Below are positions 35,726-46,155 of a stretch of DNA of 64,000 nucleotides, piece by piece. The notes beneath the pieces are model-generated. The model ran no database searches and was not told the DNA's origin. It saw nothing but the letters and a program-made list of their open reading frames with translations. This DNA is from Lachnospiraceae bacterium (GTDB lineage: Bacteria; Bacillota; Clostridia; Lachnospirales; Lachnospiraceae). Every line of letters starts with the position of its first letter. The first letter of the stretch is position 1. The stretch covers positions 1-64,000 of the forward strand of contig SVFS01000003.1 of NCBI GenBank assembly GCA_015056725.1, read 5' to 3'. A program made the position numbers and the translations under genes.

Positions 35726-37264
35726 TTATTCTCCTTTCCCTGATTTTAAGATACTCTGCATAATAACTTCCTGGTTCGCTTCAGAACTTGCAAGTTCTCC
35801 TACAAATTTACCTTCATTCATGACATAAATTCTGTCACTCATACCAAGTACTTCCGGAAGCTCGGAAGAAATCATGATAACAGATTTACCTGCTGCTACA
35901 AGATCATTGATGATACAATAAATTTCGTACTTCGCACCTACGTCGATACCTCTTGTAGGTTCATCCAAAATCAGAATTTCAGGATCTGCAAACATCCATT
36001 TTGCAAGAAGTACTTTCTGCTGATTACCACCACTCAAGTTACCAACATTCTGTTCTACTGTCGGAGCTTTTGTTTTCAGTTTTTCTTTGTACTCTACTGC
36101 TACCTGATATTCTTTATCCTTATCGATAATCTTCTTGCTGGAAATACTGTCAAGATTTGCAAGTGTAGTATTAATCTTAATTGGATTTGTAAGAACTAAG
36201 CCATTTCCTTTACGGTCTTCTGTAACGTAAGCCAATTTCTTTTTGATGGCATCCTTTACAGTTTTAAGTTCAACAGTTTCTCCGTTCAATGTCATAGTAC
36301 CACTGATACCTGTACCATAAGAACGACCGAAAATACTCATCGCAAGCTCTGTACGTCCTGCTCCCATCAAACCATAAATACCAACCACTTCGCCCTTGCG
36401 AACATTAAGATTTACACCATCTACCACTTTACGTTCCGGATATAACGGATGGAATACCGTCCAATCCTTTACTTCCATATTAACGTCACCGATTTCTACA
36501 TTATGACGTTTTGGGAAACGGTCTGTGATTTCACGACCTACCATTCCTCTAATAATTCTATCTTCTGAAATCTCTGTTGCTCTATTGTCAAGTGTTTCAA
36601 TTGTAGCACCATCTCGTACTACGGTAATCTTATCAGCTACATAAGCAACTTCGTTTAATTTGTGAGATATAATAATCGATGTTAATCCTTCCTCCTTGAA
36701 TTTTAATAATAAATCAAGAAGTGCTCGGGAATCTGTTTCATTCAAAGAAGATGTAGGCTCGTCAAGAATAAGCAATCTCGCATGTTTTGCAAGTGCTTTC
36801 GCAATTTCTACAAGCTGCTGTTTACCTACACCGATTTCTTTAACTAATACTCTGGAAGACTCGGACAGACCAACCATTTTCAGGTATTTGTCTGCTTCAC
36901 CATATGTTTCATTCCAGTCAATAGCTGCACTCTTTCCTCTTTCATTTCCAAGGAACATGTTTTCACCAATAGACATATATGGAATCAACGCCAGTTCCTG
37001 GTGGATAATTACGATACCTTTTTCTTCGGAATCTTTAATTTTATCGAATTTACAAACTTCTCCATCATAAATAATGTCGCCTTCGTATGTACCATATGGA
37101 TAAATACCACTAAGTACGTTCATCAAAGTCGACTTTCCAGCTCCGTTTTCACCTACGAGAGCGTGGATTTCTCCCTCTTCAACTTTCAAATTAACGTTGT
37201 CAAGAGCTTTTACACCAGGGAAAGTCTTTGTAATATTTTTCATTTCAAGTAGTACTTTTGCCAA
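35726..37264 (-). CDS. Sugar ABC transporter ATP-binding protein (two ABC domains)
   Basis: [25 protein letters not shown]; second domain [40 protein letters not shown]. Confidence 0.96.
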   Translation of the reverse strand: MAKVLLEMKNITKTFPGVKALDNVNLKVEEGEIHALVGENGAGKSTLMNVLSGIYPYGTYEGDIIYDGEVCKFDKIKDSEEKGIVIIHQELALIPYMSIGENMFLGNERGKSAAIDWNETYGEADKYLKMVGLSESSRVLVKEIGVGKQQLVEIAKALAKHARLLILDEPTSSLNETDSRALLDLLLKFKEEGLTSIIISHKLNEVAYVADKITVVRDGATIETLDNRATEISEDRIIRGMVGREITDRFPKRHNVEIGDVNMEVKDWTVFHPLYPERKVVDGVNLNVRKGEVVGIYGLMGAGRTELAMSIFGRSYGTGISGTMTLNGETVELKTVKDAIKKKLAYVTEDRKGNGLVLTNPIKINTTLANLDSISSKKIIDKDKEYQVAVEYKEKLKTKAPTVEQNVGNLSGGNQQKVLLAKWMFADPEILILDEPTRGIDVGAKYEIYCIINDLVAAGKSVIMISSELPEVLGMSDRIYVMNEGKFVGELASSEANQEVIMQSILKSGKGE

Positions 37265-37289
37265 GTGTATCCCTCCTTATCAGTTAAAC

Positions 37290-37316
37290 AGGCGGGTATT
37301 ACCCCGCCTGTATGTT
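37290..37316 (-). terminator. Intergenic hairpin between binding-protein and ATPase genes (attenuator/stabiliser)
   Basis: Minus strand ACAGGCGGG-GTAAT-ACCCGCCTGT with weak T run. Confidence 0.6.
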
Positions 37317-37350
37317 AACTCTTTTTGATTTCAAATCAATTGCTACTCAA

Positions 37351-38409
37351 TTATTTTAACTGATCTTCTGTATAGTAACCGGAGTCAATTAAGAGTTCTT
37401 TGTAGTTGTTGATGTCTGCGTATACTGGTTCGCAAAGGAAAGATGGAACTACATATGCGCCGTTGTCGTATGTTTCTGTATCGTTTACGTCAACTGTTTC
37501 GCCGTTTAAGATCTGTGTAACCATCTTAACAACCTGGTTAGCTAATGTACGTGTATCTTTGAAGATAGACATAGACTGTTTGCCATCAAGAATGTTCTTA
37601 ACAGAAGCGATATCGCAGTCCTGACCTGTGATGATTGGGTATGTACCTGTGTAGTTAGCTGCTAAAGCGTTTGCAACACCGAGTGCTGTAGAGTCGTTAG
37701 AGCATAAGCAAGCATCAAGGTTTGTACCATCAGCATAGTAAGAAGAAAGAATGTTTTCCATTCTGGACTGAGCATTTGCTGTATCCCAGTTAGCTGTTGC
37801 AACTGTAGCGAAATCTGTCTGACCGGATGTAACTACTAATTTACCTTCGTCGATGTATGGCTGTAATAAGTCCATAGCGCCGCCGTAGAAGAAGTTAGCG
37901 TTGTTGTCACCTGGGTCACCAGTTGTACATTCAAGTGTGAAAGGACCTGCCTGGTTTTCAAGATCAAGTGTATCAATGATGTACTGACCCTGAATCTGGC
38001 CTACCATATAGTTATCGAATGTAGCATAGTAGCTAACTGCGTCAGAGTTCATGATAAGACGGTCATAAGCGATAACTGGAATTTCAGCTTCTTTAGCTTT
38101 TGCCATAACGTCACCGAGGGATCCACCATCGATAGAAGCAACTACTAATACTGCACAACCACTGTTGATCATGTTTTCAATCTGAGAAACCTGTGTAGCT
38201 ACATCGTTAGATGCATACTGTAAATCAACTTCGAAACCAGCAGCTTCAAGAGCTTTTTTCATGTTGTCACCGTCCTGGTTCCATCTCTGTAAATCTTTTG
38301 TAGGCATTGCTACACCAACTTTGTTTTCCTGTTTCTTACTTCCGCATCCAACTAATAAAGAAGCTACTAATGTGATGCAAAGTAAAAGGCTAAATAACTT
38401 TTTGGACAT
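37351..38409 (-). CDS. Sugar ABC transporter substrate-binding lipoprotein (ChvE-like)
   Basis: Lipobox SLLVGCGSKK; VGVAMPTKDLQRWNQDGDNMKKALEAAGFEVDLQYA; CLCSNDSTALGVANAL. Confidence 0.95.
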   Translation of the reverse strand: MSKKLFSLLLCITLVASLLVGCGSKKQENKVGVAMPTKDLQRWNQDGDNMKKALEAAGFEVDLQYASNDVATQVSQIENMINSGCAVLVVASIDGGSLGDVMAKAKEAEIPVIAYDRLIMNSDAVSYYATFDNYMVGQIQGQYIIDTLDLENQAGPFTLECTTGDPGDNNANFFYGGAMDLLQPYIDEGKLVVTSGQTDFATVATANWDTANAQSRMENILSSYYADGTNLDACLCSNDSTALGVANALAANYTGTYPIITGQDCDIASVKNILDGKQSMSIFKDTRTLANQVVKMVTQILNGETVDVNDTETYDNGAYVVPSFLCEPVYADINNYKELLIDSGYYTEDQLK

Positions 38410-38654
38410 CTTTGTATCCTCCCTTTCTTTTTTGTAAGCTTACTGTAACACAAGTAAAATAGCAAAAACTTGTTTCCATCTTCATATTTTTATTTTTTCT
38501 GCCGTACGAATCCTGTAGAATAGGATTATTTTGTGCTAAAATTGTGCTAATGACAAAAAAGTACTAAATAGGTACAATATAATTACATAAATAATGTAAG
38601 AACTTTCATTAAATACATAAAAATTACTATTATATAGGAAGAAAGGCGTAAACA

Positions 38655-40199
38655 ATGAGAGATATTTCTATGGAAAGGGTAAACGAAACCCGAAATGCAA
38701 TCTTAGATATTATAAAAAGTCCGACTCTGACTCACGAACAGAAAGTATCTTCCATGGCAGGTAAAGCAGACTCTTTATTAGAAGTACTGGAGTTGCCTGA
38801 AGGATTGGATGAATTGTTATTCTGCGGAATTGATAAAAAATGTATATGCGACTTAAACGAAGGTCATGCTCCGGTCCGTCCACGTTATATCATTCCTGAC
38901 TACGCAAAATTCATGAAAGAGGGTTCTGAATTTTTACAACTTGAACCACCTAAGGATTTATATGAAGCTATCAACAGTCTTTTAATCTTCTATAAACATG
39001 TTCCAAGTGTAACCAATTTCCCTGTTTATGTCGGTGCATTAGATGAACTGTTAGAACCTTTTATTGATGATGTAGACGAAGCAACTGCGAAAAAGCTACT
39101 CCGTATGTTCTTTATTCATATGGACCGTACGATTTTAGATTCTTTCTCACATGCTAACATCGGACCGATTGCTACGAAAGCAGGTCGACTGATTTTGGAA
39201 GTAGAAAAAGAGTTAGAACACGCTATTCCAAATCTTACAATGAAGTATGACGCTTCTGTTACTAGTGATGAATTTGCTTTGGCTGCAATCGATACGGCAT
39301 TACATAGTGCAAAACCAAGCTTTGCAAATCACCAAATGTTTAAAAGCGAATTGCAGGACGATTATGTAATTGCCAGCTGCTACAATGGGTTAAAGGTAGG
39401 CGGCGGCTCCTATACATTAAGTAGACTGATTCTGAGCAACATTGCTAAGAGAGCTACTGACATCAAAGATTTTAAAGAAGTACAGCTGCCATACGTAATG
39501 GACATTATGGCGAAATATATGGATGAGCGTATCCGCTTTGAAGTAGAAGAAAGTGGCTTCTTCCAAAATAACTTCCTTGCCAAAGAAGGCTTTATCAGTC
39601 AGGATAAATTTACCGCAATGTACGGTCTGGTAGGTCTTGCAGAATGTGTAAATATTCTTATGGAAAAGGAAGGAAAGCCTTATCGCTATAGCCATCATGA
39701 AGAAGCTGACGCTCTCGGTGTAGAAATCATGGATTTAATCGATGCATTTAACCAGAGTCACACAAATAAATATTGTCAGGTTACAGGCGGACATTTCTTA
39801 TTACATGCACAGGTTGGTATTTCGGACGATTCTGAAATCAGCCCGGGTACAAGAATTCCAATCGGTGAAGAACCGGAAGAACTGCTGACACACTTGAAGC
39901 ATTGCAGTCTCTTCCATAAATATTTCCCATCAGGAACGGGCGATATTTTCCCAATTGATACGACTGCACACCGCAATCCGGAATTTATACTGGATATTAT
40001 CAAAGGTGCTTTCCAGGATCATTTAAGATACTTATCCTTCTATGCATCTGATAGTGATGTGATCCGTATTTCAGGCTATCTTGTAAAACGTTCTGAAATC
40101 GAAAAGCTTCGTAATGGTAATGCAGTTCTTCAGAATACAACAGGACTTGGTCTGGAAGCCACAGACAATCTTCGTGTACAGGAGCGTAAAGTAAGATAG
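38655..40199 (+). CDS. yjjI: YjjI family glycyl radical enzyme
   Basis: 514 aa; C-terminal VIRISGYLVKR glycyl-radical-like motif; IASCYNGLKVGGGSYTL; directly followed by activase. Confidence 0.85.
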   Translation: MRDISMERVNETRNAILDIIKSPTLTHEQKVSSMAGKADSLLEVLELPEGLDELLFCGIDKKCICDLNEGHAPVRPRYIIPDYAKFMKEGSEFLQLEPPKDLYEAINSLLIFYKHVPSVTNFPVYVGALDELLEPFIDDVDEATAKKLLRMFFIHMDRTILDSFSHANIGPIATKAGRLILEVEKELEHAIPNLTMKYDASVTSDEFALAAIDTALHSAKPSFANHQMFKSELQDDYVIASCYNGLKVGGGSYTLSRLILSNIAKRATDIKDFKEVQLPYVMDIMAKYMDERIRFEVEESGFFQNNFLAKEGFISQDKFTAMYGLVGLAECVNILMEKEGKPYRYSHHEEADALGVEIMDLIDAFNQSHTNKYCQVTGGHFLLHAQVGISDDSEISPGTRIPIGEEPEELLTHLKHCSLFHKYFPSGTGDIFPIDTTAHRNPEFILDIIKGAFQDHLRYLSFYASDSDVIRISGYLVKRSEIEKLRNGNAVLQNTTGLGLEATDNLRVQERKVR

Positions 40200-40232
40200 A
40201 AACTATCTTCTCTTTTAACAAGGTGACCATTT

Positions 40233-41114
40233 ATGTATATGAACCAAACAAACGGGAGCCGGATAACGGCTCCCGTAAATAAAATTATTCCCTTTAGCTG
40301 TGTAGACGGCCCCGGAAACAGAACGGTTATTTTTTTACAGGGTTGTAATTTTGATTGTAAATATTGTCATAATCCGGAGACAAGAGCTCTTTGTATAAAT
40401 TGTGGACTGTGTGTAGAAAAATGTCCGACTGGAGCATTGACATTAGCGACAGATGCATTGGACACATCAAAAAAACACGTCGTCTTCCATCCGGAAAAAT
40501 GTGTTTCCTGCGACACTTGTATCAAGACTTGTCCCAATGATGCCAGCCCACGCATTATTAATATGACAGCTGCGGATGCCTTTGAAGCAGTAAAAAAGCA
40601 AATGCCTTACATCCGAGGCATTACTGTCTCCGGCGGTGAGTGTACTTTTTATCCTGACTTTATCCGAGAATTATTTATTCTTTGCAAAGAAGCCGGTCGT
40701 ACCACCTTTATTGACAGCAATGGCAGTTATGATTTTTCAAAAAACCCTTCTTTATTAGAAGTAACCGATTCGGTTATGTTGGATATTAAAGCATTTGACA
40801 AATCACAGCATTATGAGGTTACCGCTGCAGACAATGATATGGTTCTAAAAAATGCTGTTTATCTCGCAGAAATTGGTAAGCTGTTTGAAGTGCGAACGGT
40901 TGTAGTACCGGAATTATATGACTGCCGACACACTATTATAGAAACAGGTAAGCTTCTTGCGGATTATCAACCTATACGATATAAACTCATCGCTTATAGA
41001 CCAATGGGAGTTCGGGAACAATATCGAATATATTCGGTTCCTAGTCAGGAGCTTTTAGAAGAATATGCAAATATATTAAAAGACTTAAATTGGAAAGACG
41101 TGGTCATTATCTGA
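40233..41114 (+). CDS. yjjW: YjjW family glycyl radical enzyme activase (radical SAM, two ferredoxin-type clusters)
   Basis: CNFDCKYC radical SAM motif; CINCGLCVEKCP and CVSCDTCIKTCP; VSGGECTFYPDF. Confidence 0.9.
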   Translation: MYMNQTNGSRITAPVNKIIPFSCVDGPGNRTVIFLQGCNFDCKYCHNPETRALCINCGLCVEKCPTGALTLATDALDTSKKHVVFHPEKCVSCDTCIKTCPNDASPRIINMTAADAFEAVKKQMPYIRGITVSGGECTFYPDFIRELFILCKEAGRTTFIDSNGSYDFSKNPSLLEVTDSVMLDIKAFDKSQHYEVTAADNDMVLKNAVYLAEIGKLFEVRTVVVPELYDCRHTIIETGKLLADYQPIRYKLIAYRPMGVREQYRIYSVPSQELLEEYANILKDLNWKDVVII

Positions 41115-41122
41115 CCACGCCT
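41099..41122. terminator. Bidirectional hairpin shared by yjjW and YkgJ-like gene ends
   Basis: CGTGGTCA-TTATC-TGACCACG spans both stop codons. Confidence 0.65.
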
Positions 41123-41766
41123 TTTATTTCTTTCATCCTATTACTATACTGTTCATAAAAATCGACTTCCGTATCATACGGCTTCATAAAAAACTGATTC
41201 AGCACAAGTAAATTTAACTGCTTTGCATAATCGTCCTGTCCGTCCGCAAAAAGCTTTTGCAATTTATTCTGAAACCATCTGCAGAAATTATGCCAATCCA
41301 GTATAAATGCTTCATTTCTTGAAAGCTGATTTACAGAAAGCCATTTATCAATTTTCACTTTTGTTTTCACAGCTTTCGGGCAGGCATCTTCCAAGACAAA
41401 ATAACGATAGCCTGTACTTTCCCACATCTCGCCATCGGACTCATAATTTCTTCCAAGAGGAAAGAGTCTGCAAAGCCCCGGTCTGAACGGATGAATACTA
41501 CATCTTCCTTCCTTATCTAAAAAGACACATTTGTCTGTCTCATCCGACATTTTGATATGTGGAAGAATCATCCCTTCCTCTACATGAAGTTCTATTTTCT
41601 GATTCAGCATATCTTCAAAGCTTACTTGCAAATTTTTGGTCAATTCATACACATCATAGGGATTTAAAACAACGGTATCTCCCATTCCTTCGCAGCAGGA
41701 TGAGCAACCCTTGCATCCGTCGCATCCAATCTTCGCCATATCCTTTGCGGTATATAGTTTTTGCAC
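41107..41766 (-). CDS. YkgJ family cysteine cluster protein
   Basis: CDGCKGCSSCCEGMGDTVVLNPYDVYELT; CVFLDKEGRCSIHPFRPGLCRLFPLGR. Confidence 0.9.
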   Translation of the reverse strand: MQKLYTAKDMAKIGCDGCKGCSSCCEGMGDTVVLNPYDVYELTKNLQVSFEDMLNQKIELHVEEGMILPHIKMSDETDKCVFLDKEGRCSIHPFRPGLCRLFPLGRNYESDGEMWESTGYRYFVLEDACPKAVKTKVKIDKWLSVNQLSRNEAFILDWHNFCRWFQNKLQKLFADGQDDYAKQLNLLVLNQFFMKPYDTEVDFYEQYSNRMKEIKGVVR

Positions 41767-41788
41767 GTTTATTTCCTCGTTTCTTTAA

Positions 41789-42919
41789 TTAATAGAAAGA
41801 CTTCAAAATCTCTGCTGTCATCTCAAATGGATAATTTGCCATTTTAGCAGGTGCGTTTAAAAGGCTCTCCACATCGCGTTCCCAGAGTGCTTCCGGTATA
41901 ATTACCGGACCTAATATCATTTTCATGTACTGCTCGAAAGACTCTATCCCATCAAACCCTAAAAGGTTCAATACGGTATTCACTCCATCCATATCCGCAT
42001 AATTTTTTAAAAACGCCGGGAGAAACATTCCAACTGCTTTACCATGCGGTACATGTAATTCATAAGTAACAGGATAACTCAAACCATGCGGCAAACTTGT
42101 CCCGGTATGTGCTATCGCAATTCCACCCATAACACTTGCCTGCATAAACAGCGAATAATCTTCTCCTGTCATTTGTGCAAATGCATTTTCATCTGCCAGT
42201 TTGTCTTTCACACGACCCCAAATCTGAAGTCCTTCCTTTGCATACAGTCTACTATAAAAGGTTGCATTTGTATTCAAATACGATTCTACCAAATGTGCCA
42301 GTGCATCCACACATGTACTTACCATTCCCGCATAGGAAACCGTCCTTAAATATCCTGCATCCACGAGTGCAATGTTCGGAAAAATACGATGCCCTATGCT
42401 TGCCTTCGTATGACTGTCGTGTAACGTCAAAATAGAATACGGTGTCACTTCTGATCCTGTTCCCGATGTTGTTGGAATTGCTACAATCGGATACCAATCA
42501 AGCTTTGGACCACCATAAAAGAACGTCTGTGCATTTTCTATATATTCCGGATTTTTTGCAAGCAGCGAAATCGCTTTACTTGCATCCATTGGAGAGCCAC
42601 CGCCTACTGCAACAAAAAAATCCACTTTCTCTTCTACTGCCATTTTTGCCGCTTTAGTAGCTGTTTCGACAGACGGATTCTCTTCTATATCATCATAGAC
42701 CACGTATGGCATATTCTCACGTTCCAGAATATGTATTACATCTTGAAACGATCCATTAATACGGGAAGAGTGTTTGCCCGTTACAATCATCGCTTTTGTT
42801 CCGAGAGCACAGATTTCTTTTCCATGAGCCACTACACATCCCGGTTCATTATATACAAGTGTCGGCATATATAATTTCATAACATCTCTTACAGCTTGCT
42901 TTTGTATAAAGCTCTGCAT
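41789..42919 (-). CDS. Iron-containing alcohol dehydrogenase
   Basis: VGGGSPMDASKAISLLA, IPTTSGTGSEVTPYSI, HGLSYPVTYELHVPHGKAVGMFLPAFL. Confidence 0.95.
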   Translation of the reverse strand: MQSFIQKQAVRDVMKLYMPTLVYNEPGCVVAHGKEICALGTKAMIVTGKHSSRINGSFQDVIHILERENMPYVVYDDIEENPSVETATKAAKMAVEEKVDFFVAVGGGSPMDASKAISLLAKNPEYIENAQTFFYGGPKLDWYPIVAIPTTSGTGSEVTPYSILTLHDSHTKASIGHRIFPNIALVDAGYLRTVSYAGMVSTCVDALAHLVESYLNTNATFYSRLYAKEGLQIWGRVKDKLADENAFAQMTGEDYSLFMQASVMGGIAIAHTGTSLPHGLSYPVTYELHVPHGKAVGMFLPAFLKNYADMDGVNTVLNLLGFDGIESFEQYMKMILGPVIIPEALWERDVESLLNAPAKMANYPFEMTAEILKSFY

Positions 42920-42928
42920 TCCTTTCTT

Positions 42929-43846
42929 TTAATAATCAAACTTTCCGTCATTCTTTTCTTCTAATGCTTTAATTGCATGATAGGTATACTCACTAAACGG
43001 AACGGAAATTCCAAGCTCTCCTGCAATTTTAATAAATACACCAAGAAACATATCCACTTCTGTATGACGCTTCGCATCCAAATCCTGCAATGTCGAAAAT
43101 CTTGCTGACGGATGACAAGTATCACGTGTATTTCCAATTGGTGCTATCTTAATATTTTTGGCATTCGCCACGGCGGTTACTTCTTCTAAAAGTTTCCGGT
43201 TAATATAATCTACATGGGCACTGTCAAAATAAGAACCATAACCGATGCCTAATATCGCCTGTGGGAGATTAAACGTAATATTCATGGCAAATTTCGTCCA
43301 CTGGCTGGAAATAATGTCTTCTTCCACCTGGTAATGCAATCCCATTTCATCCAGCAATTCCATGATTGCCAATACTCTTTCTGATTTCTTAGAAGTTCCC
43401 TTTTCGCCAAATAAAAGCCCTACCGTTGTTTCCGGATTAAATGTAACTGTAGCATCCTTTCTTGCGGCTACTATTTTCATAAAAGAATATATCACATGTT
43501 CTGCTCCGACACGCTCACTAATCATGTCTTCGCTATCAATACCATTTAACAGGCTGATTACAATTGTATTTTCCCTTACAATTGTTTCAATCGCATCCAA
43601 CGATTCTATCAGACCATCATATTTTGTGGAAATCAAAAGTAAATCAACGCCAGCTGCTTCCTCCGGTGTTTTTACATTTAATACATAATCTTTTCCGTTA
43701 ATATTGATTCCGTTTTTTTCTAAACGGGACTTTCTCTCCCCTTCTGCCACTACGCAAAAGTTCCCGCCCATTTTTTCTGCCATACCATAAATAAAATATG
43801 CTCCTACTGCTCCGGCACCTAAAAGTGCTACTGTTTTAATTTTCAT
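42929..43846 (-). CDS. 2-dehydropantoate 2-reductase / ketopantoate reductase family protein
   Basis: VALLGAGAVGAYFIYGM; ISTKYDGL; KFAMNITFNLPQAILGIGYG. Confidence 0.88.
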   Translation of the reverse strand: MKIKTVALLGAGAVGAYFIYGMAEKMGGNFCVVAEGERKSRLEKNGININGKDYVLNVKTPEEAAGVDLLLISTKYDGLIESLDAIETIVRENTIVISLLNGIDSEDMISERVGAEHVIYSFMKIVAARKDATVTFNPETTVGLLFGEKGTSKKSERVLAIMELLDEMGLHYQVEEDIISSQWTKFAMNITFNLPQAILGIGYGSYFDSAHVDYINRKLLEEVTAVANAKNIKIAPIGNTRDTCHPSARFSTLQDLDAKRHTEVDMFLGVFIKIAGELGISVPFSEYTYHAIKALEEKNDGKFDY

Positions 43847-43877
43847 AGTACCCTCCTTTTTCTACCATACTATTACA

Positions 43878-43912
43878 AAACACCCTCAAATGTCTAACAT
43901 TTGAGGGCATTT
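43878..43912 (-). terminator. Terminator after diguanylate cyclase gene
   Basis: CCCTCAAATGT-CTA-ACATTTGAGGG followed by T-rich sequence. Confidence 0.75.
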
Positions 43913-43929
43913 TATTTTCAAATAGTATT

Positions 43930-45246
43930 TTATTTAGAAAAAACAAACCGATTTTTTCCATGTCTTTTTGCTTCATACAAAGCATTATCTGCTTTGGTAT
44001 ATAATTCTTCTAACGTTCTTCCGTCTTCAGGATACATACTGATTCCTATACTTCCCGAAACTTGAAGGTCCACAGGTCCAACATCAATTTTTGAAATGCC
44101 TTCCAATAAACTGGTTGCTTTTACCGCCAGCTTTCGTACATCTCCAATATTTCTCATTAATGCAAAGAATTCGTCTCCTCCAATTCTTCCCACAACATCT
44201 GTGTCACGGAAGCCTTCATGAAGAATGCCTGCTACAGCAGACAGAAACTCATCGCCCGCTTGATGACCTAATGTATCATTCAGAACTTTAAAGTTATCAA
44301 TGTCAATCATAAATAGTGCATGTTCACCATTTCGTTCTCTTATCAGCACATCACGAATGGAATTCATGGTCGTATCACGGTTTAGAAGCATTGTCATTCC
44401 GTCAAACTTCGCTGCCGTTATAATATGCTGCTCTTCTTTCTTCTCTTCATGAATATCCTTTGCTTTCAGCATAATACATAAATGACCGCTTTCTACATTC
44501 GCGAGGAATTTCACTTCATTTTCGACCCAGCGTACATCGCCATTTGTCATTTCACGTTCATATTCAAATCTCCAATAAGAGTTACCTTCTGCATATAGTC
44601 TACACAGATTTTCCGGTGTGAAATCACGATAAAACTGTGCTGCCGGACATGCCTCATCTTTAATGGATTCTACTGCCGCTTGACAAAGCTCCTCTACAGT
44701 ATGGCAAAGCTGCAATGTTCCCTCTTCTATATTCTGCCTTCTCTGGCTGATAACACGCCAACTATCTACATCAATATAAGATATCGCATATACATCCTCC
44801 GGCAATTCAAAGAGACAACTTAACTCTTTCTGATAATGCTGCTTGATAATGTAGTCGCGTGTAATATCTTTCGTAATACCCAGTATTCCGTTTGGCTTTC
44901 CATCCGGACCATATAGCAAATATTTTGATGTGGAACCATATCTTGCATGACCATCCTCATCGGTAATCGGCTCCATATAATCAACCAAATCTTTGCCTTC
45001 TGCAAGTAGCTTTTTATCATCTTTTCTATAACGTTCAGCAAGATTTTCATCTTCGAATATTTCAAGGTCTGTTTTATTAATGACATCTTCAAGTGTTTCT
45101 TTCCCCGCCATTTTTATCCATGCAAGGGATGCTGCAACGTATACAGAATCAACATCTTTTACGAAAATCATATCTTCCGTATTTCTAAGCATTGTCTGAA
45201 ATGCTTCCTGAATAAGTAATTCTGATTTCTTTTCATTCATGCCCAT
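43930..45246 (-). CDS. PAS domain diguanylate cyclase (GGDEF)
   Basis: PAS-like N-terminus (DMIFVKDVDSVYVAASLAWIKMAGKE); DIDNFKVLNDTLGHQAGDEFL; RIGGDEFFALM. Confidence 0.95.
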   Translation of the reverse strand: MGMNEKKSELLIQEAFQTMLRNTEDMIFVKDVDSVYVAASLAWIKMAGKETLEDVINKTDLEIFEDENLAERYRKDDKKLLAEGKDLVDYMEPITDEDGHARYGSTSKYLLYGPDGKPNGILGITKDITRDYIIKQHYQKELSCLFELPEDVYAISYIDVDSWRVISQRRQNIEEGTLQLCHTVEELCQAAVESIKDEACPAAQFYRDFTPENLCRLYAEGNSYWRFEYEREMTNGDVRWVENEVKFLANVESGHLCIMLKAKDIHEEKKEEQHIITAAKFDGMTMLLNRDTTMNSIRDVLIRERNGEHALFMIDIDNFKVLNDTLGHQAGDEFLSAVAGILHEGFRDTDVVGRIGGDEFFALMRNIGDVRKLAVKATSLLEGISKIDVGPVDLQVSGSIGISMYPEDGRTLEELYTKADNALYEAKRHGKNRFVFSK

Positions 45247-45356
45247 AACATCAACTCTCCCAGAATATATCTTTACTCATGTCCCTATTACATACACATA
45301 TAGACATTATATATCTTTTTTGTGCAAAAAGACATACAATTCTTTAAAAAAATTAA

Positions 45357-45384
45357 AAAAGTGGCAAAATTGCCACTCTTTATC
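45357..45384 (-). terminator. Terminator after sugar O-acetyltransferase gene
   Basis: GTGGCA-AAAT-TGCCAC with flanking A/T runs. Confidence 0.75.
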
Positions 45385-45392
45385 TATATTGA

Positions 45393-46079
45393 TTATTCAA
45401 AAAATGCCGGATTTATTTTCTTATCCTTAAAATAGTACTCTTTGTCATGCTCGCCAATTTCACGAAGCACCTTGCACGGATTACCAACTGCAACCACATT
45501 AGACGGAATATCTTTTGTTACAACACTTCCTGCTCCAATAACAACGTTATCTCCAATGGTAACTCCCGGCAAAAGAATCGCTCCTGCACCAAGCCAACAA
45601 TTTTTCCCAACACGCACAGGTGCATTATACTGATAGCCTTTTTGACGTAACTCTGCTACAATTGGATGCCCTGCTGTCGCAATTATGACATTCGGACCAA
45701 CCATCGTATAATCTCCAATATAAACATGCGTATCATCTACTACCGTGAAATTGTAATTTACATACACATTTTTTCCCAAATGAATGTGATAACCGCCCCA
45801 ATTTGCATGAAGTGGCGGTTCAATATAACAGCCATCTCCTATCTCTGCAAACATTTTTTTCATCAATGCTTCCCACTTATCCATCTCTGTTGGACGTGTC
45901 ATATTAAAATCATACTGCAAATCCACGCACTGAAGCTGTTTCTTCATAATTTCATCATCATGCGGAAGATACAAATCTGTACTGTGCATCCTGTCTTTCA
46001 TAGGAACATCGCTAATTCCTGCTCTTTCTACTGTTTCCATCCCAATACCCCCATTTTTTTGCCATGCCTTTTTCATCAT
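45393..46079 (-). CDS. Sugar O-acetyltransferase (maltose acetyltransferase-like, left-handed beta helix)
   Basis: HLGKNVYVNYNFTVVDDTHVYIGDYTMVGPNVIIATAGHP...GAGAILLPGVTIGDNVVIGAGSVVTKDIPSNVVAVGNPCKV. Confidence 0.93.
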   Translation of the reverse strand: MMKKAWQKNGGIGMETVERAGISDVPMKDRMHSTDLYLPHDDEIMKKQLQCVDLQYDFNMTRPTEMDKWEALMKKMFAEIGDGCYIEPPLHANWGGYHIHLGKNVYVNYNFTVVDDTHVYIGDYTMVGPNVIIATAGHPIVAELRQKGYQYNAPVRVGKNCWLGAGAILLPGVTIGDNVVIGAGSVVTKDIPSNVVAVGNPCKVLREIGEHDKEYYFKDKKINPAFFE

Positions 46080-46105
46080 AGATTCAAACGCAGCTATATA
46101 TTATA

Positions 46106-46148
46106 AAAAATGCCTGAAACACTGTATCTACCAACATTTCAAGCACTT
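46106..46148 (-). terminator. Terminator after tRNA-Leu
   Basis: Minus strand TGCTTGAAA...TTTCAGGCA then TTTTTTAT. Confidence 0.65.
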
Positions 46149-46155
46149 CATTTAC

